In this document: positions 8,351 through 16,355 of the stretch, one piece after another
Layout of the letters: every line of letters begins with the position of its first letter
Position numbering within the stretch: the stretch's first letter is position 1
Assembly (NCBI GenBank): GCA_023428025.1
Contig: JAEYZN010000033.1
Span: forward strand, 1 to 64,000
Direction of reading: 5' to 3'
Length of the DNA stretch: 64,000 nucleotides
DNA from: Bacillota bacterium
GTDB taxonomy: Bacteria; Bacillota; Clostridia; Christensenellales; SZUA-584
Made by a program: the position numbers and the translations under genes
The notes under the pieces: model-generated
The model's input: only the letters and a program-made list of their open reading frames with translations
The model's database searches: none
What the model was told of the DNA's origin: nothing

Positions 8351-8394
8351 GGATTAAAAAACCCCGGTATCGTCGTCGGACTCATACCGGGGTT
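8351..8394 (-). terminator. Terminator of the rtcB unit, overlapping a coding end
   Basis: AAACCCCGGTAT...ATACCGGGGTT stem followed on the minus strand by six T. The stop codon of the 58-residue gene (TAA, 8356-8354) lies within the T-run, so the last codons and the terminator share bases. Confidence 0.8.
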
Positions 8395-8530
8395 TCTCTC
8401 TGACATAAGCCTTGGGGTTTTGCGGCTTGCGCGTGACCGGGTTCAGCCCGCCCCAGGTCTGGCGCCGGGCTTTGGCCAGCTCCCGCTTGGCTTTCTTGGA
8501 AAGCTTCTCTTTGGGGATAAATCTGTCCAT
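8354..8530 (-). CDS. Small basic protein encoded directly after rtcB
   Basis: 58 residues, rich in Lys/Arg: MDRFIPKEKLSKKAKRELAK, then RRQTWGGLNPVTRKPQNPKAYV and an acidic tail. The start ATG at 8530 has AGGAGG 8-9 bases upstream, and it begins only 13 bases after the rtcB stop codon. Perfect ribosome site, operon position and shared terminator support a real gene despite its size. No catalytic motif is visible. A small RNA- or RtcB-binding partner is inference from position and charge. Confidence 0.72.
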   Translation of the reverse strand: MDRFIPKEKLSKKAKRELAKARRQTWGGLNPVTRKPQNPKAYVREKPRYESDDDTGVF

Positions 8531-8543
8531 GGATATCTCCTCC

Positions 8544-9754
8544 TTATTTTTCTTCGTCTCCGGCCTTGAAGTTGTAGACGGCGCGGATGACGCTTGTGAT
8601 TTCGGCGGTATCGCCGATGTTGCGGACGATGTCGCCCATCGTTTTGTAAGCCATGGGGCACTCGTCCAGCGTGTCGCGACTGACCGACGTGGAATAGATG
8701 CCGTCCATCTCCGCCTTGTATTGCGTAAGCGTGAAGCTCTGCTTGGCCTGCGAGCGGCTCATGAGCCGCCCCGCGCCGTGGGGAGCGGAGCAGTTCCAGT
8801 CCTCGTTGCCGCGGCCGATACAAATCAGGCTGCCGTCGCGCATGTTGATGGGGATGAGCAGCTTTTCCCCGGCTCTGGCGGACACCGCACCCTTGCGCAG
8901 CACCATCGCGTCCGTGTCGATATAGTTGTGCACCGTCGTGAACTGCTCTTCGATATGCAGCCCCATGCCGCGGATCAGCTCATCCATCATGGCGCGCCGG
9001 TTCAGCGCGGCGTATTCCTGCATCAGCCTCATGTCATGGATATACTGGTTGAACAGCGCGCCGGATACATAGGCCAGCTGCTTGGGGATATCCATCCGCT
9101 TGGTGTTTTTCAACGCCTTGACGGCCTTGCTGATCTCCTTGTGGCGACCTTCCGCCTTGAGCTGCGCGATCAGCGCTTCTTCATCCGCCTGGCCGCTGCC
9201 GTTGCATTGGTGATACGCCTGCTCCTGATAATACGTCGCAACCTCCAGCCCCAGACGGCGGCTGCCCGAGTGGATGACGAGATACAGCGCGCCGTCCCCG
9301 CCTTTGTCCACCTCGATAAAGTGGTTGCCGCCACCCAACGTGCCGATGGACAGCAGCCCGCGCCGCGTGTCCACGTGCTTGCGGCACCAAAGCCCGTCAA
9401 GATCGATCTGCCCGGCGAAGCGGTGCGGCTTCTGGCGGATGGAGAACCCGGACGGGATGGCGCCGTAGATCAGCTTATCCAGCTTCACGAGTTCGATGTG
9501 CGTCTCGCGCAGCCGAACCGTTTCCATGCCGCAGCCGATATCCACGCCCACGAGATTGGGCACCACCTTATCGGTGATGGTCATCGTGGTGCCGATGGTG
9601 CAGCCTGCGCCTGCGTGCACGTCCGGCATAATGCGGATACGGCTCCCTCGGTAAACGCCTGATTGCACAGCAAAAGCACCTGCGCGGCCGACTGTTCTTC
9701 CACAACATCGGTGAATACCTTTGCCGTATTATATTTCCCCCTGATCTCCAACAT
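8544..9754 (-). pseudogene. rtcB: RtcB RNA ligase, interrupted by a single-base frameshift near the 5' end
   Basis: RtcB joins 2',3'-cyclic phosphate and 5'-OH RNA ends using GTP and Mn2+. The body reads GSRIRIMPDVHAGAGCTIG, VGVDIGCGME, GTLGGGNHFIE and VIHSGSRRLG, the metal and guanylate-site motifs, and ends with the GAGRLMSRSQAK region. The N-terminal 35 or so residues (MLEIRGKYNTAKVFTDVVEE) start at ATG 9754 but are in another frame. The frames join if one base is restored at the GGG run at 9645-9647 (between TEG and SRIR). Either a recent mutation or a sequencing indel. An internal start at 9668 would give a product lacking the conserved N-terminus. Confidence 0.85.
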
Positions 9755-9931
9755 AGTTATAAAATCTCCAATTCAAATAAAAAACGCTTCCGGTATGTGC
9801 CGGAAGCGCAGGTGTTTTCAGCGTTCTAAAAAGAACAATATAGAACGCGCGGACAGGTATGCTCCCGGTTTTGATAATCTCGAATCAGATTAAGTTTTGT
9901 CATTCCGCCCACCGTCCTTTCTGTTTATTTC
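9755..9931 (-). promoter_or_regulatory. Structured leader of rtcB with an intrinsic terminator (candidate attenuator)
   Basis: About 177 bases of leader between a consensus promoter and the rtcB start. Elements in transcript order: GGACGGT (9917-9911) can pair with ACCTGTCC (9858-9851); inside it TAATCT/AGATTA forms a 6-pair hairpin (9892-9875); then GCGTTCTA/TAGAACGC (9848-9821); then a 9-pair perfect terminator stem CGCTTCCGG/CCGGAAGCG (9808-9785) with six T, ending 25 bases before the rtcB ATG. A 25-codon reading frame (ATG 9903 to TAG 9826) runs through the middle. I recognise no known riboswitch class. A terminator placed between a promoter and its gene implies conditional read-through. 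Confidence 0.6.
9779..9808 (-). terminator. Intrinsic terminator inside the rtcB leader
   Basis: Perfect 9-pair stem, 6-base loop, then T6 on the minus strand. No minus-strand gene lies between it and the upstream promoter except a possible 25-codon leader frame. Confidence 0.8.
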
Positions 9932-9937
9932 CATTTT

Positions 9938-9966
9938 ATTATAACGGCAGGCTTGATGCCTGTCAA
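9938..9966 (-). promoter_or_regulatory. Consensus promoter for the rtcB unit
   Basis: Minus strand TTGACA (9966-9961), exactly 17 bases, TATAAT (9943-9938): a perfect sigma-A consensus. Confidence 0.85.
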
Positions 9967-9999
9967 TATCGGGTATACGCAGAGAAAGACAGGTGCCGG

Positions 10000-10028
10000 T
10001 TGCAGGACGCCCAACGCCGGTGTATCAT
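10000..10028 (+). promoter_or_regulatory. Promoter of the VOC protein gene
   Basis: TTGCAG (10000-10005), 17 bases, TATCAT (10023-10028). Confidence 0.6.
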
Positions 10029-10056
10029 GGAGACAGTATGACAAAGGAGGATGGGT

Positions 10057-10410
10057 ATGGCTTTTTTGTGGTGTACGGTGCGCGTGAACGACGTGGAGCG
10101 CTCGGTGAAGTTTTATGAGGATGTTGTGGGGCTGGCGGTGGCCCGCCGTCTGCCCAGCCCTTACGGCGATATCGTGTTTTTGGGCGACGGCGAAACGACG
10201 CTGGAGCTGATGGGCGGCCGCCGCGGCGAGGTGGGCGGCGATATCTCCATCGGGTTTTCTGTGGACGATCTGGACGTGCTGGCGGCGGAGCTGGAGGCAA
10301 AAGGCGTCAAGGTGCACAGCGGCCCGTTTTCGCCCGCGCCGGGTGTCCGCTTCCTGTATGTGCAGGACCCGGACGGTCTGAAGGTGCAGTTTGTGGAACA
10401 GAAGCACTGA
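10057..10410 (+). CDS. VOC (glyoxalase/bleomycin-resistance fold) protein
   Basis: 117 residues. VRVNDVERSVKFYEDVVGL at the N-terminus and FLYVQDPDGLKVQFVEQ at the C-terminus are the paired beta-alpha-beta-beta-beta units of a one-domain VOC protein. Start chosen at ATG 10057 because AAAGGAGG (10043-10050) abuts the ATG at 10051. Metal-dependent lyase, isomerase or antibiotic-binding roles occur in the family; the specific substrate is unknown. The broken GNAT gene overlaps its end. Confidence 0.85.
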   Translation: MAFLWCTVRVNDVERSVKFYEDVVGLAVARRLPSPYGDIVFLGDGETTLELMGGRRGEVGGDISIGFSVDDLDVLAAELEAKGVKVHSGPFSPAPGVRFLYVQDPDGLKVQFVEQKH

Positions 10411-10940
10411 CCCTGCGCTGAACTGGTATTACAAATATGCGCAGGGTGGCTTGGTGCTGCGCCCCATCACGCGGGAAGACCTGCATGATGCCGCCGTGAT
10501 CTGGAACAGCATTGTGGCGGAGGGGAGGAGCTTTCACGGCGGCGGGATATTGAGCGACGAAGAGGCCTGGGCGATGTTCGAAGCGCAGACGGCGACGGTG
10601 TGCGCGGTGGACGGCGACAAGGTGGTGGGTGTGTATATCCTGCACCCAAACAACATCGGGCGGTGCGGGCATATCGCCAATGCGTCGTACGCTGCCCGGG
10701 CGGACAAACGCGGCTGCGGCGTCGGATGGGCGCTGGTTATGGACTGCATCGCTCAGGCGAGGGCACACGGTTTTCGCGGCTTGCAGTTCAACGCCGTGTG
10801 GCCAGCAATACGTGGGCCATCGCGCTGTATATCAAATTGGGTTTCAAATCATCGGAACGGTGCCGGGAGGCTATCGCTATAAGGACGAGGGTTACCGCGA
10901 CACGCTGATCATGATCAAAACCTGGGCGGATGCCCTATAA
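10391..10940 (+). pseudogene. GNAT N-acetyltransferase with two frameshifts
   Basis: Reads LVLRPITREDLHDAAVIW ... ILHPNNIGRCGHIANASYA ... GFRGLQFNAV in one frame, VASNTWAIALYIKLGF in the next, and QIIGTVPGGYRYKDEGYRD in the third. Restoring one base near 10797 and one near 10848 rebuilds a normal GNAT family protein. Start not certain: no clear ribosome site; GTG 10454 or an upstream GTG at 10391 overlapping the VOC gene are both in frame. Both lesions are single-base losses, compatible with decay or sequencing error. Confidence 0.8.
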
Positions 10941-10946
10941 AAGGGA

Positions 10947-10975
10947 TTGCGCTACGGCCGTTTTTGTTGTATTAT
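10947..10975 (+). promoter_or_regulatory. Promoter of the Mn2+ riboswitch-mntP unit
   Basis: TTGCGC (10947-10952), 17 bases, TATTAT (10970-10975); the predicted transcript starts just before the riboswitch. Confidence 0.7.
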
Positions 10976-10985
10976 TAATGAAATA

Positions 10986-11105
10986 AGGCCATGGGGGAGT
11001 CGTTTGCACCTTTGCGGGTGTGGCAAATCAACATTCCGGCGACAAGCCTGGTTTGTCTTAAAAAACAAGACTCATGGGCGTCTTTGACGCCTGTGGGTTT
11101 ATTCA
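10986..11105 (+). promoter_or_regulatory. yybP-ykoY Mn2+ riboswitch
   Basis: The hallmark sequences are present: GGGGGAGT on the 5' side (10993-11000), ATCAACATTCCGGCGACAAG in the middle, and AACAAGACTCATGGGCG on the 3' side, followed by GGCGTC-TTT-GACGCC (about 11077-11092) and T-rich sequence. This class binds Mn2+ and turns on Mn2+ exporters. Its position directly ahead of mntP is the textbook arrangement. Confidence 0.93.
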
Positions 11106-11127
11106 TTTGCGAAGGAATTTATTGCTG

Positions 11128-11691
11128 ATGGGTTGGATCGAGCTGATATTCATCGCGGTGGGGCTGTCGATGGATGCCTTTGCGGTCGCGGTGAGCCGGG
11201 GACTGTGTGTCCGAGAGCACCAGTGGCGCAACGCATTGATAACGGGTGCTTACTTTGGCGTGTTTCAGGCTGTGATGCCGTTGATCGGCTATCTGTTCGG
11301 CACTCAGTTCAAGGACTCCATCGCCAAATGGGACCACTGGATCGCGTTCGCGCTGCTGCTCATTATCGGGCTCAACATGATCCGTGAATCGCACCGGGCA
11401 GACGATGCCCCCAATCCGTCATACGGATTCAAGAAGATGGTGCTGCTGTCGCTGGCGACGAGCATCGACGCACTGATCGTGGGCGTCACGTTCGGCTTTC
11501 TGGAGGTATTCATACTCCCGGCCGTGCTGCTGATCGGCACGATCACATTCGTGATCTCCACCGCAGGCGTGAAGATCGGATGCGTGTTTGGCGCGAAGCT
11601 CAAGTCCAAGGCCGAGATCGCAGGCGGCGTGATACTCATTCTCATCGGGGCAAAGATTCTTCTCGAGCATCTGGGCGTCATACACTTTTAA
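11128..11691 (+). CDS. mntP: Manganese efflux pump MntP
   Basis: 187 residues, six membrane helices. Repeated motifs GLSMDAFAVAVSRG (with the conserved Asp16) and TSIDALIVGVTFGF in the second half define the MntP/DUF204 family, which exports Mn2+ from the cytoplasm. ATG at 11128 is chosen; a TTG at 11122 is in frame and slightly better spaced from AAGGA at 11112-11116. The upstream Mn2+ riboswitch gives metal-induced expression. The VOC gene follows 9 bases later and is probably co-transcribed. Confidence 0.93.
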   Translation: MGWIELIFIAVGLSMDAFAVAVSRGLCVREHQWRNALITGAYFGVFQAVMPLIGYLFGTQFKDSIAKWDHWIAFALLLIIGLNMIRESHRADDAPNPSYGFKKMVLLSLATSIDALIVGVTFGFLEVFILPAVLLIGTITFVISTAGVKIGCVFGAKLKSKAEIAGGVILILIGAKILLEHLGVIHF

Positions 11692-11700
11692 GGAGACATT

Positions 11701-12144
11701 ATGAGCATACGGTATGTGCACACCAACATTATCGCGAAAGACTGGCGCACGCTGGCGGCTTTTTATATCGAAGTCTTTGGCTGCTCAATCGTTCCGCCCG
11801 AAAGAGAACTGTCGGGGGAATGGGCGGATGCCCTGACTGGTATCTGCGGCGTTCATATCCAGGGGGCGCATCTGCGGCTGCCGGGCAGCGATGCCACGCT
11901 GGAGATATTCTCCTATGAACCGCAGGGCCTGGACGGCTGGCGGCCTGTCAACAGGCCGGGCTTTGGCCATATCGCTTTTCATGTGGACGATGTGGCGGGT
12001 ATGCTGGAGCGTATGAAAGCGCACGGCGGGTATCCTGTGGGAGAGGTGGTGCGGCAGGAGATCAAGGACGTCGGAATACTGACCGCGGTTTACGCCTGTG
12101 ACCCTGAAGGGAATATTATCGAGTTGCAGAACTGGAGCAAATAG
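11701..12144 (+). CDS. VOC family protein
   Basis: 147 residues. IRYVHTNIIAKDWRTLAAFY and GFGHIAFHVDDVAGML plus ACDPEGNIIELQNW form the two halves of a VOC metal-binding fold, with His and Glu at usual ligand positions. The ribosome site AAGGAG precedes ATG 11701. Second gene of the mntP transcript, so it may be Mn2+-induced; the link to manganese is inference. Confidence 0.85.
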   Translation: MSIRYVHTNIIAKDWRTLAAFYIEVFGCSIVPPERELSGEWADALTGICGVHIQGAHLRLPGSDATLEIFSYEPQGLDGWRPVNRPGFGHIAFHVDDVAGMLERMKAHGGYPVGEVVRQEIKDVGILTAVYACDPEGNIIELQNWSK

Positions 12145-12154
12145 ACCGGACATC

Positions 12155-12176
12155 AGCCGCTTATGCGGCTTTTTTC
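12155..12176 (+). terminator. Terminator of the mntP unit
   Basis: AGCCGC-TTAT-GCGGCT followed by TTTTT. Confidence 0.85.
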
Positions 12177-12209
12177 ATAACTGTACGCACTGTTCTGCAA
12201 GGTCGCCTC

Positions 12210-12238
12210 TGGACGAGCGTTGTCTGCCGCCTTATAAT
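12210..12238 (+). promoter_or_regulatory. Promoter of the DUF815 ATPase unit
   Basis: TGGACG (12210-12215), 17 bases, TATAAT (12233-12238). The -10 box overlaps the in-frame ATG at 12237, which excludes that ATG as start. Confidence 0.65.
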
Positions 12239-12275
12239 GGAAATAACACAAACACAAAGAGAGAGGAATAACATC

Positions 12276-13454
12276 TTGGACAGTTTGGCAGAACTCTTTG
12301 TACGCTTGCACGCATTGGTGGTATTCAGGAAGCTGAGGGATGACACGGTACTCAGACGGCTGGCCGTAATGCTGAAAAGGGAAGGTACGGCAGCGCAGCG
12401 GGTGGAAGCATATGCAGCGTTCGTGGAAGCGCTGTTTACCCATACGCTGAACCTGACGGAATATGTGAGAGAACGTGTGCTGGAAGACGATAACTTTTAT
12501 GTCCGGCGGCGTGCGCAAGGGTTGCCCATTGCCCCGGAACTGGAGGCCTGCCTCGAAAGCGAGCTGAATACGCTGGCAACGCTTGCGAGGCTGAGCAGCG
12601 GCGAATTGCGCGAAACCACGGGATACAACGGCTATCTGCCCGCATGGCAGACAGAGGAGATCGACCTTGTCGCGGCGTTTCACGAGCGCATGGAGATGCT
12701 GAGCACGCGCGGTTACGGCATGTATGCCGCGCACCGCATGTTCTGCGTCAAAAACGGTGTCATCATACCGGTGAACAGCCCGGACGGTGTGCGCCTCGCC
12801 CATCTCAAAGGCTATGACCGCCAGAAGCAGGCTGTGGCGGAAAACACGCTGGCGCTGCTGGAGGGAAAGCCCGCTGTCAACGTGTTGCTGTACGGCGACG
12901 CGGGAACCGGAAAGTCGTCCACCGTCAAGGCGCTGGTCAACGAGTACTATGACAAGGGCCTGCGGCTCATTGAATTGAACAAGACACAGGCGGGCGACAT
13001 TCCCGCCGTTGTGGAAGAGCTGCACCAGAACCCGCTCAAGTTCATCCTGTTCATCGACGACCTGTCTTTTGCGCAGGAGAGCGACGATTTTTACGCGCTC
13101 AAGGCCGTTCTGGAGGGGTCTGCGTCCGCGCGTACGGGCAACATCGCGGTGTACGCCACCAGCAATCGGCGGCATATGGTGAAGGAGCGCTTTTCGGAAC
13201 GCGAGGGTGACGACGTGCACCGCAACGAGACGATCCAGGAGCTGACAGCGCTGTCCGCACGCTTCGGGCTGACATTGGGCTATTTCCGGCCGGGCAAACA
13301 GCAGTATCTGGACATCGTCCATGCACTGGCGGAAGAATATGGTCTGAATATGGATGCGAAGACGTTGGAGCTGGAAGCGGAGCGGTTTGCCAGCGCCGGG
13401 CGCAGCCCGCGCGCTGCCCGCCAGTTTATCGATACGCTGCGGGCGAAAGACTGA
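12276..13454 (+). CDS. DUF815 family AAA-type ATPase
   Basis: About 392 residues. Walker A GDAGTGKSS at about residues 207-215 and Walker B ILFIDDLSF at about 255-263, followed by the sensor-like YATSNRRHMVKERF, are typical of the DUF815 AAA family. The N-terminal 180 residues are helical. TTG at 12276 is chosen as start: AGAGAGG lies 9 bases upstream and the ATG at 12237 is inside the promoter. The biological role of DUF815 ATPases is not established. It leads a run of plus-strand genes (SDR, YbaK, ProXp-like, GNAT). Confidence 0.88.
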   Translation: MDSLAELFVRLHALVVFRKLRDDTVLRRLAVMLKREGTAAQRVEAYAAFVEALFTHTLNLTEYVRERVLEDDNFYVRRRAQGLPIAPELEACLESELNTLATLARLSSGELRETTGYNGYLPAWQTEEIDLVAAFHERMEMLSTRGYGMYAAHRMFCVKNGVIIPVNSPDGVRLAHLKGYDRQKQAVAENTLALLEGKPAVNVLLYGDAGTGKSSTVKALVNEYYDKGLRLIELNKTQAGDIPAVVEELHQNPLKFILFIDDLSFAQESDDFYALKAVLEGSASARTGNIAVYATSNRRHMVKERFSEREGDDVHRNETIQELTALSARFGLTLGYFRPGKQQYLDIVHALAEEYGLNMDAKTLELEAERFASAGRSPRAARQFIDTLRAKD

Positions 13455-13468
13455 AGGGGGGGATGCAT

Positions 13469-14224
13469 ATGGCAAGCATCATCATCACCGGCGGTAACGA
13501 TGGTATTGGCTACTTCATGACAAAGCAGTTTCTTGAAGACGGGCACTGCGTGGCTGTGCTGGACGTGAACACGGATAAGCTGGCCGCGCTGGCTCTGGAA
13601 TACCCGGACGCGCTGCTGATGTGCGCCGGAGATGTGGCCGATGAGGCGGATATGGCGCGCTGTGTGTCTCAGGCAAAGGGATTATGGGGCGGCGTGGATA
13701 TCGCGGTGCATAACGCCTGTGTGTGCGTGTTCGCGCCGTTTGAGAGAACCTCGGAAGCGGATATGCGCCGTGTGCACGACGTCAACTTTGGCGGTGCCGT
13801 GAATATGGCGCGGTGGGTGCTGCCGCCGATGAAGAAGCAGAAAAGCGGGCGGATCTGTTTTGTCAGCTCGGGCGTGGGCGTGACGGGGTTCGAGGGCCTG
13901 ACGGCGTATGCGTCCAGCAAGGGCGCGATCGAGGCGCTGGCGAAATGCCTTGACATCGAGTATGCCGGGACGCGAATCAGCGTGCATCTGCTGCATCCGC
14001 CGCTGACGCGGACGGCCTCATCGTCGCCGCTGACGGTGCCGCCTCAGATGATGGCGGACCCGGAAAAGGTGGGGCGGGGGCTGGCGCGCCGCATCAGCAA
14101 GAAGGGCTTCATTCTGTGCCACAGCGCCGGGCAGCAGTTTCAGACACGGCTGGCCTACCTGTTCCCGCTGAAGCTCGGGCGTTTGATGAGCCGCATGACA
14201 CAGCGTGCGCAGGATGCGAAGTGA
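13469..14224 (+). CDS. Short-chain dehydrogenase/reductase
   Basis: 251 residues. TGGNDGIG near the N-terminus binds the dinucleotide; NACVC replaces NNAG; YASSK supplies the catalytic Tyr and Lys. The long basic C-terminus (RMTQRAQDAK) is unusual for the family. ATG 13469 is chosen because GGGGGG ends at 13462, too close to ATG 13463. It starts 14 bases after the DUF815 stop, suggesting co-transcription. Substrate unknown. Confidence 0.87.
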   Translation: MASIIITGGNDGIGYFMTKQFLEDGHCVAVLDVNTDKLAALALEYPDALLMCAGDVADEADMARCVSQAKGLWGGVDIAVHNACVCVFAPFERTSEADMRRVHDVNFGGAVNMARWVLPPMKKQKSGRICFVSSGVGVTGFEGLTAYASSKGAIEALAKCLDIEYAGTRISVHLLHPPLTRTASSSPLTVPPQMMADPEKVGRGLARRISKKGFILCHSAGQQFQTRLAYLFPLKLGRLMSRMTQRAQDAK

Positions 14225-14273
14225 GACAATATAAGAATGACAGCGATGATACGGCGATGAAAGGGCAGACGGT

Positions 14274-14750
14274 ATGGCAGGGCTGAAAACAAACGCGATG
14301 CGGACGCTGGAGAGCGCCGGGATAGAATACACCGCTCACGAATACGAAACGGACGGCGGCGCGATAGACGGCGTGTCTGTCGCGAACAAGATGGGCAGAC
14401 CGGTGGAGCAGGTGTTCAAAACGCTGGTGGCGCAGGGCGCCAGCCGCGAGCACTATGTGTTTGTGATTCCCGTCGCGATGGAGCTGGACCTGAAGGCGGC
14501 GGCCAAAGCCGTGGCCGAGAAATCCGTGGAGATGATCAAGGTGGCGGATATCAACAAGGTGACGGGCTATATCCGCGGCGGGTGCAGTCCCATCGGCATG
14601 AAAAAGCTCTTTCGCACAGTGATCGACAGCGCCTGTATACTGCAGGAGACCATCATCGTCAGCGCGGGCAAAATCGGTCATCAGATAGAAGTGAAGCCGG
14701 ATGACCTGGCAGGGTTGATCGGCGCGGCGATAGAGGATGTCGCGCACTAA
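14274..14750 (+). CDS. ybaK: Cys-tRNA(Pro)/Cys-tRNA deacylase YbaK/EbsC
   Basis: 158 residues of the YbaK/EbsC family, which hydrolyse mischarged Cys-tRNA(Pro) in trans. Family features: KTNAMRTLESAGIEYTAHEY at the start, FKTLV, then VTGYIRGGCSPIGMKK, the conserved GGxSPxG loop with Lys, and ISAG-like VSAGKIGHQIE. The ribosome site AAAGGG is 8 bases from ATG 14274. It is followed by a second, divergent member of the superfamily. Confidence 0.92.
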   Translation: MAGLKTNAMRTLESAGIEYTAHEYETDGGAIDGVSVANKMGRPVEQVFKTLVAQGASREHYVFVIPVAMELDLKAAAKAVAEKSVEMIKVADINKVTGYIRGGCSPIGMKKLFRTVIDSACILQETIIVSAGKIGHQIEVKPDDLAGLIGAAIEDVAH

Positions 14751-14853
14751 ACTTTTACGCAGAGACCCAACGGATAGGGCGGGCTACAAAAGGATTCGTA
14801 CTTATTGGGAGCCTGCCCATCAGCAACAGAAGTGAAGCATAAGGAGTATCGTT

Positions 14854-15405
14854 TTGAGCCACATATATATCGACACCCGCCTGTATACCGCCGCGCCGGA
14901 CAGCGCCGGGCGGCTGTCTGTTGAGATGGAGACGTACGCGCTGCTGGACAGCCTCGGCATCGCCTATCAGCGCCTGGACCACGGTGCGACAGCCACTGTG
15001 GACGATTGCGCCGATGTGGAACGCCTGCTGGGTATCGACATCTGCAAGAACCTGTTTCTGTGCAATGCCGCCAAGACGGCCTATTATTTGCTCATGATGC
15101 CGGGAGAGAAGAAATACCGCGCGCCGCTGCTCTCGAAGCAGCTGGAAACCACGCGGCTGTCCTTCGCGGACGCGGAGAGTATGCAAAAGCATCTGCGCAT
15201 ATCGCCCGGCTCGGTGAGCGTGCTGGGGCTGATGAACGACAGGGAGCACGCCGTGAGGCTGCTGATAGACCGGGATATTCTGCGGCACAGCCATGTGGGC
15301 TGCCATCCATGCGTCAACACATCCAGCCTGAAAATCAGTCTGGACGATCTGCTGACCAAATTTCTTCCGTATACCGGACATACGCCGATTTTTGTTGAGC
15401 TGTAA
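14854..15405 (+). CDS. ProX-type prolyl-tRNA editing deacylase (YbaK/ProRS-associated fold)
   Basis: 183 residues, TTG start at 14854 with AAGGAG at 14841-14846. The fold and the segments ICKNLFLCNAAKTAYYLLMM, GSVSVLGLMND and SHVGCHPCVNTSSLKISL match free-standing INS-like editing domains (PrdX/ProXp), which deacylate mischarged tRNA(Pro) or tRNA(Ala). Placed 100 bases after ybaK and 12 bases before a GNAT gene. The exact tRNA specificity cannot be told from sequence. Confidence 0.88.
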   Translation: MSHIYIDTRLYTAAPDSAGRLSVEMETYALLDSLGIAYQRLDHGATATVDDCADVERLLGIDICKNLFLCNAAKTAYYLLMMPGEKKYRAPLLSKQLETTRLSFADAESMQKHLRISPGSVSVLGLMNDREHAVRLLIDRDILRHSHVGCHPCVNTSSLKISLDDLLTKFLPYTGHTPIFVEL

Positions 15406-15417
15406 AGGAGAGAAGAC

Positions 15418-16047
15418 ATGGAGCTGAGATTTCGGATAGAGGAGCCGCAAGACCACCGCACCGTGGAGGAGCTGACGCGGGAAGCGTTCTGGAACCTGCA
15501 TGTGCCGGGCTGCGACGAGCATCTGCTGGCGCACAACCTGAGGACATGCGCGGCGTTTGTGCCGGAACTGGATTTTGTGGCTGTCTCGGACGGTGAAATC
15601 GTCGGAAACATTATGTGCTGCCGCTCCAAAGTCGTGGAAGACAGCGGCCGTGAACACGACGTGCTGACGTTCGGGCCGGTCAGCGTGTGGCCGCATTTGC
15701 AGAAGCAGGGCATCGGCTCCACGATTATCCGTCATTCGCTTAAAGTCGCGGCGGATATGGGCTTCAAGGCTGTGTTCATCTATGGCGATCCGGTGTATTA
15801 TACGCGTTTCGGATTCAGGGGCGCGGAGGCGTTTGACATCCGTACGTCGGAAGGGCGCTTCCATCCGGCGCTGATGGCGCTGGAGCTGGTTCCGGGTGCA
15901 CTGGACGGCGTCTCGGGCCGCTTCTTCGAAGGCGAGGCGTACACCGTGGACCATGCGGAGCTGGAAACATTCGACAGTACCTTTGCCCCTAAAGAGAAAT
16001 TTGTCACCGAATCGCAGAAAAGATTTCTGGAGATGCTGAACAGCTAG
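15418..16047 (+). CDS. GNAT family N-acetyltransferase
   Basis: 209 residues. FVAVSDGEIVGNIMCCRSK, LTFGPVSVWPHLQKQGIGST (acetyl-CoA binding Q-x-x-G-I-G) and VFIYGDPVYYTRFGF are typical of the YhbS-like GNAT group. AAAGGAG lies 9 bases before ATG 15418. Likely co-transcribed with the ProXp-like gene. Substrate unknown. Confidence 0.9.
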   Translation: MELRFRIEEPQDHRTVEELTREAFWNLHVPGCDEHLLAHNLRTCAAFVPELDFVAVSDGEIVGNIMCCRSKVVEDSGREHDVLTFGPVSVWPHLQKQGIGSTIIRHSLKVAADMGFKAVFIYGDPVYYTRFGFRGAEAFDIRTSEGRFHPALMALELVPGALDGVSGRFFEGEAYTVDHAELETFDSTFAPKEKFVTESQKRFLEMLNS

Positions 16048-16355
16048 CACAGCGCCATCATCGGCATTCCTGCACCGAACCAAGCATGCGGCGTCCCGCG
16101 TGGCCGCGCTGTTTTTTGGCACATATATGGTGAGCAGTATCCCGCGCGATCACAGGTGTGCTTGATTTTTGAAATGAGCCTTGCCGAGAACCGCTTTACG
16201 CTCATCGTGGTGGTGATTGGCGTTGCGGCAGGGCTGGCATATTTGGGATATAACCGCCGGGGCTCTGCGATGTAGTAACTATAACGTGACAAAAAAACGC
16301 CCGTTGTTTTGCAGCGGAGCATTTTTTATACAAAGATATTTTTAGAAATGAGTTT
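16048..16355. other. Gap with a short membrane-protein remnant and a converging terminator
   Basis: No intact gene. A 33-codon plus-strand frame at 16174-16275 encodes one membrane segment (RFTLIVVVIGVAAGLAYLGY) and a basic end, resembling the C-terminus of a DedA-like protein; the bases before it read partly in another frame. A weak hairpin with A- and T-runs at about 16295-16326 could end both converging units. Confidence 0.4.

Noticed and set aside
9826..9903. 25-codon frame in the rtcB leader as an independent gene
   Set aside because: Ribosome site is weak and the product is not recognisable; kept only as a possible leader peptide within the regulatory element.
13660..14000. Frames antisense to the SDR gene
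   Set aside because: Shadows of a gene with clear SDR motifs.
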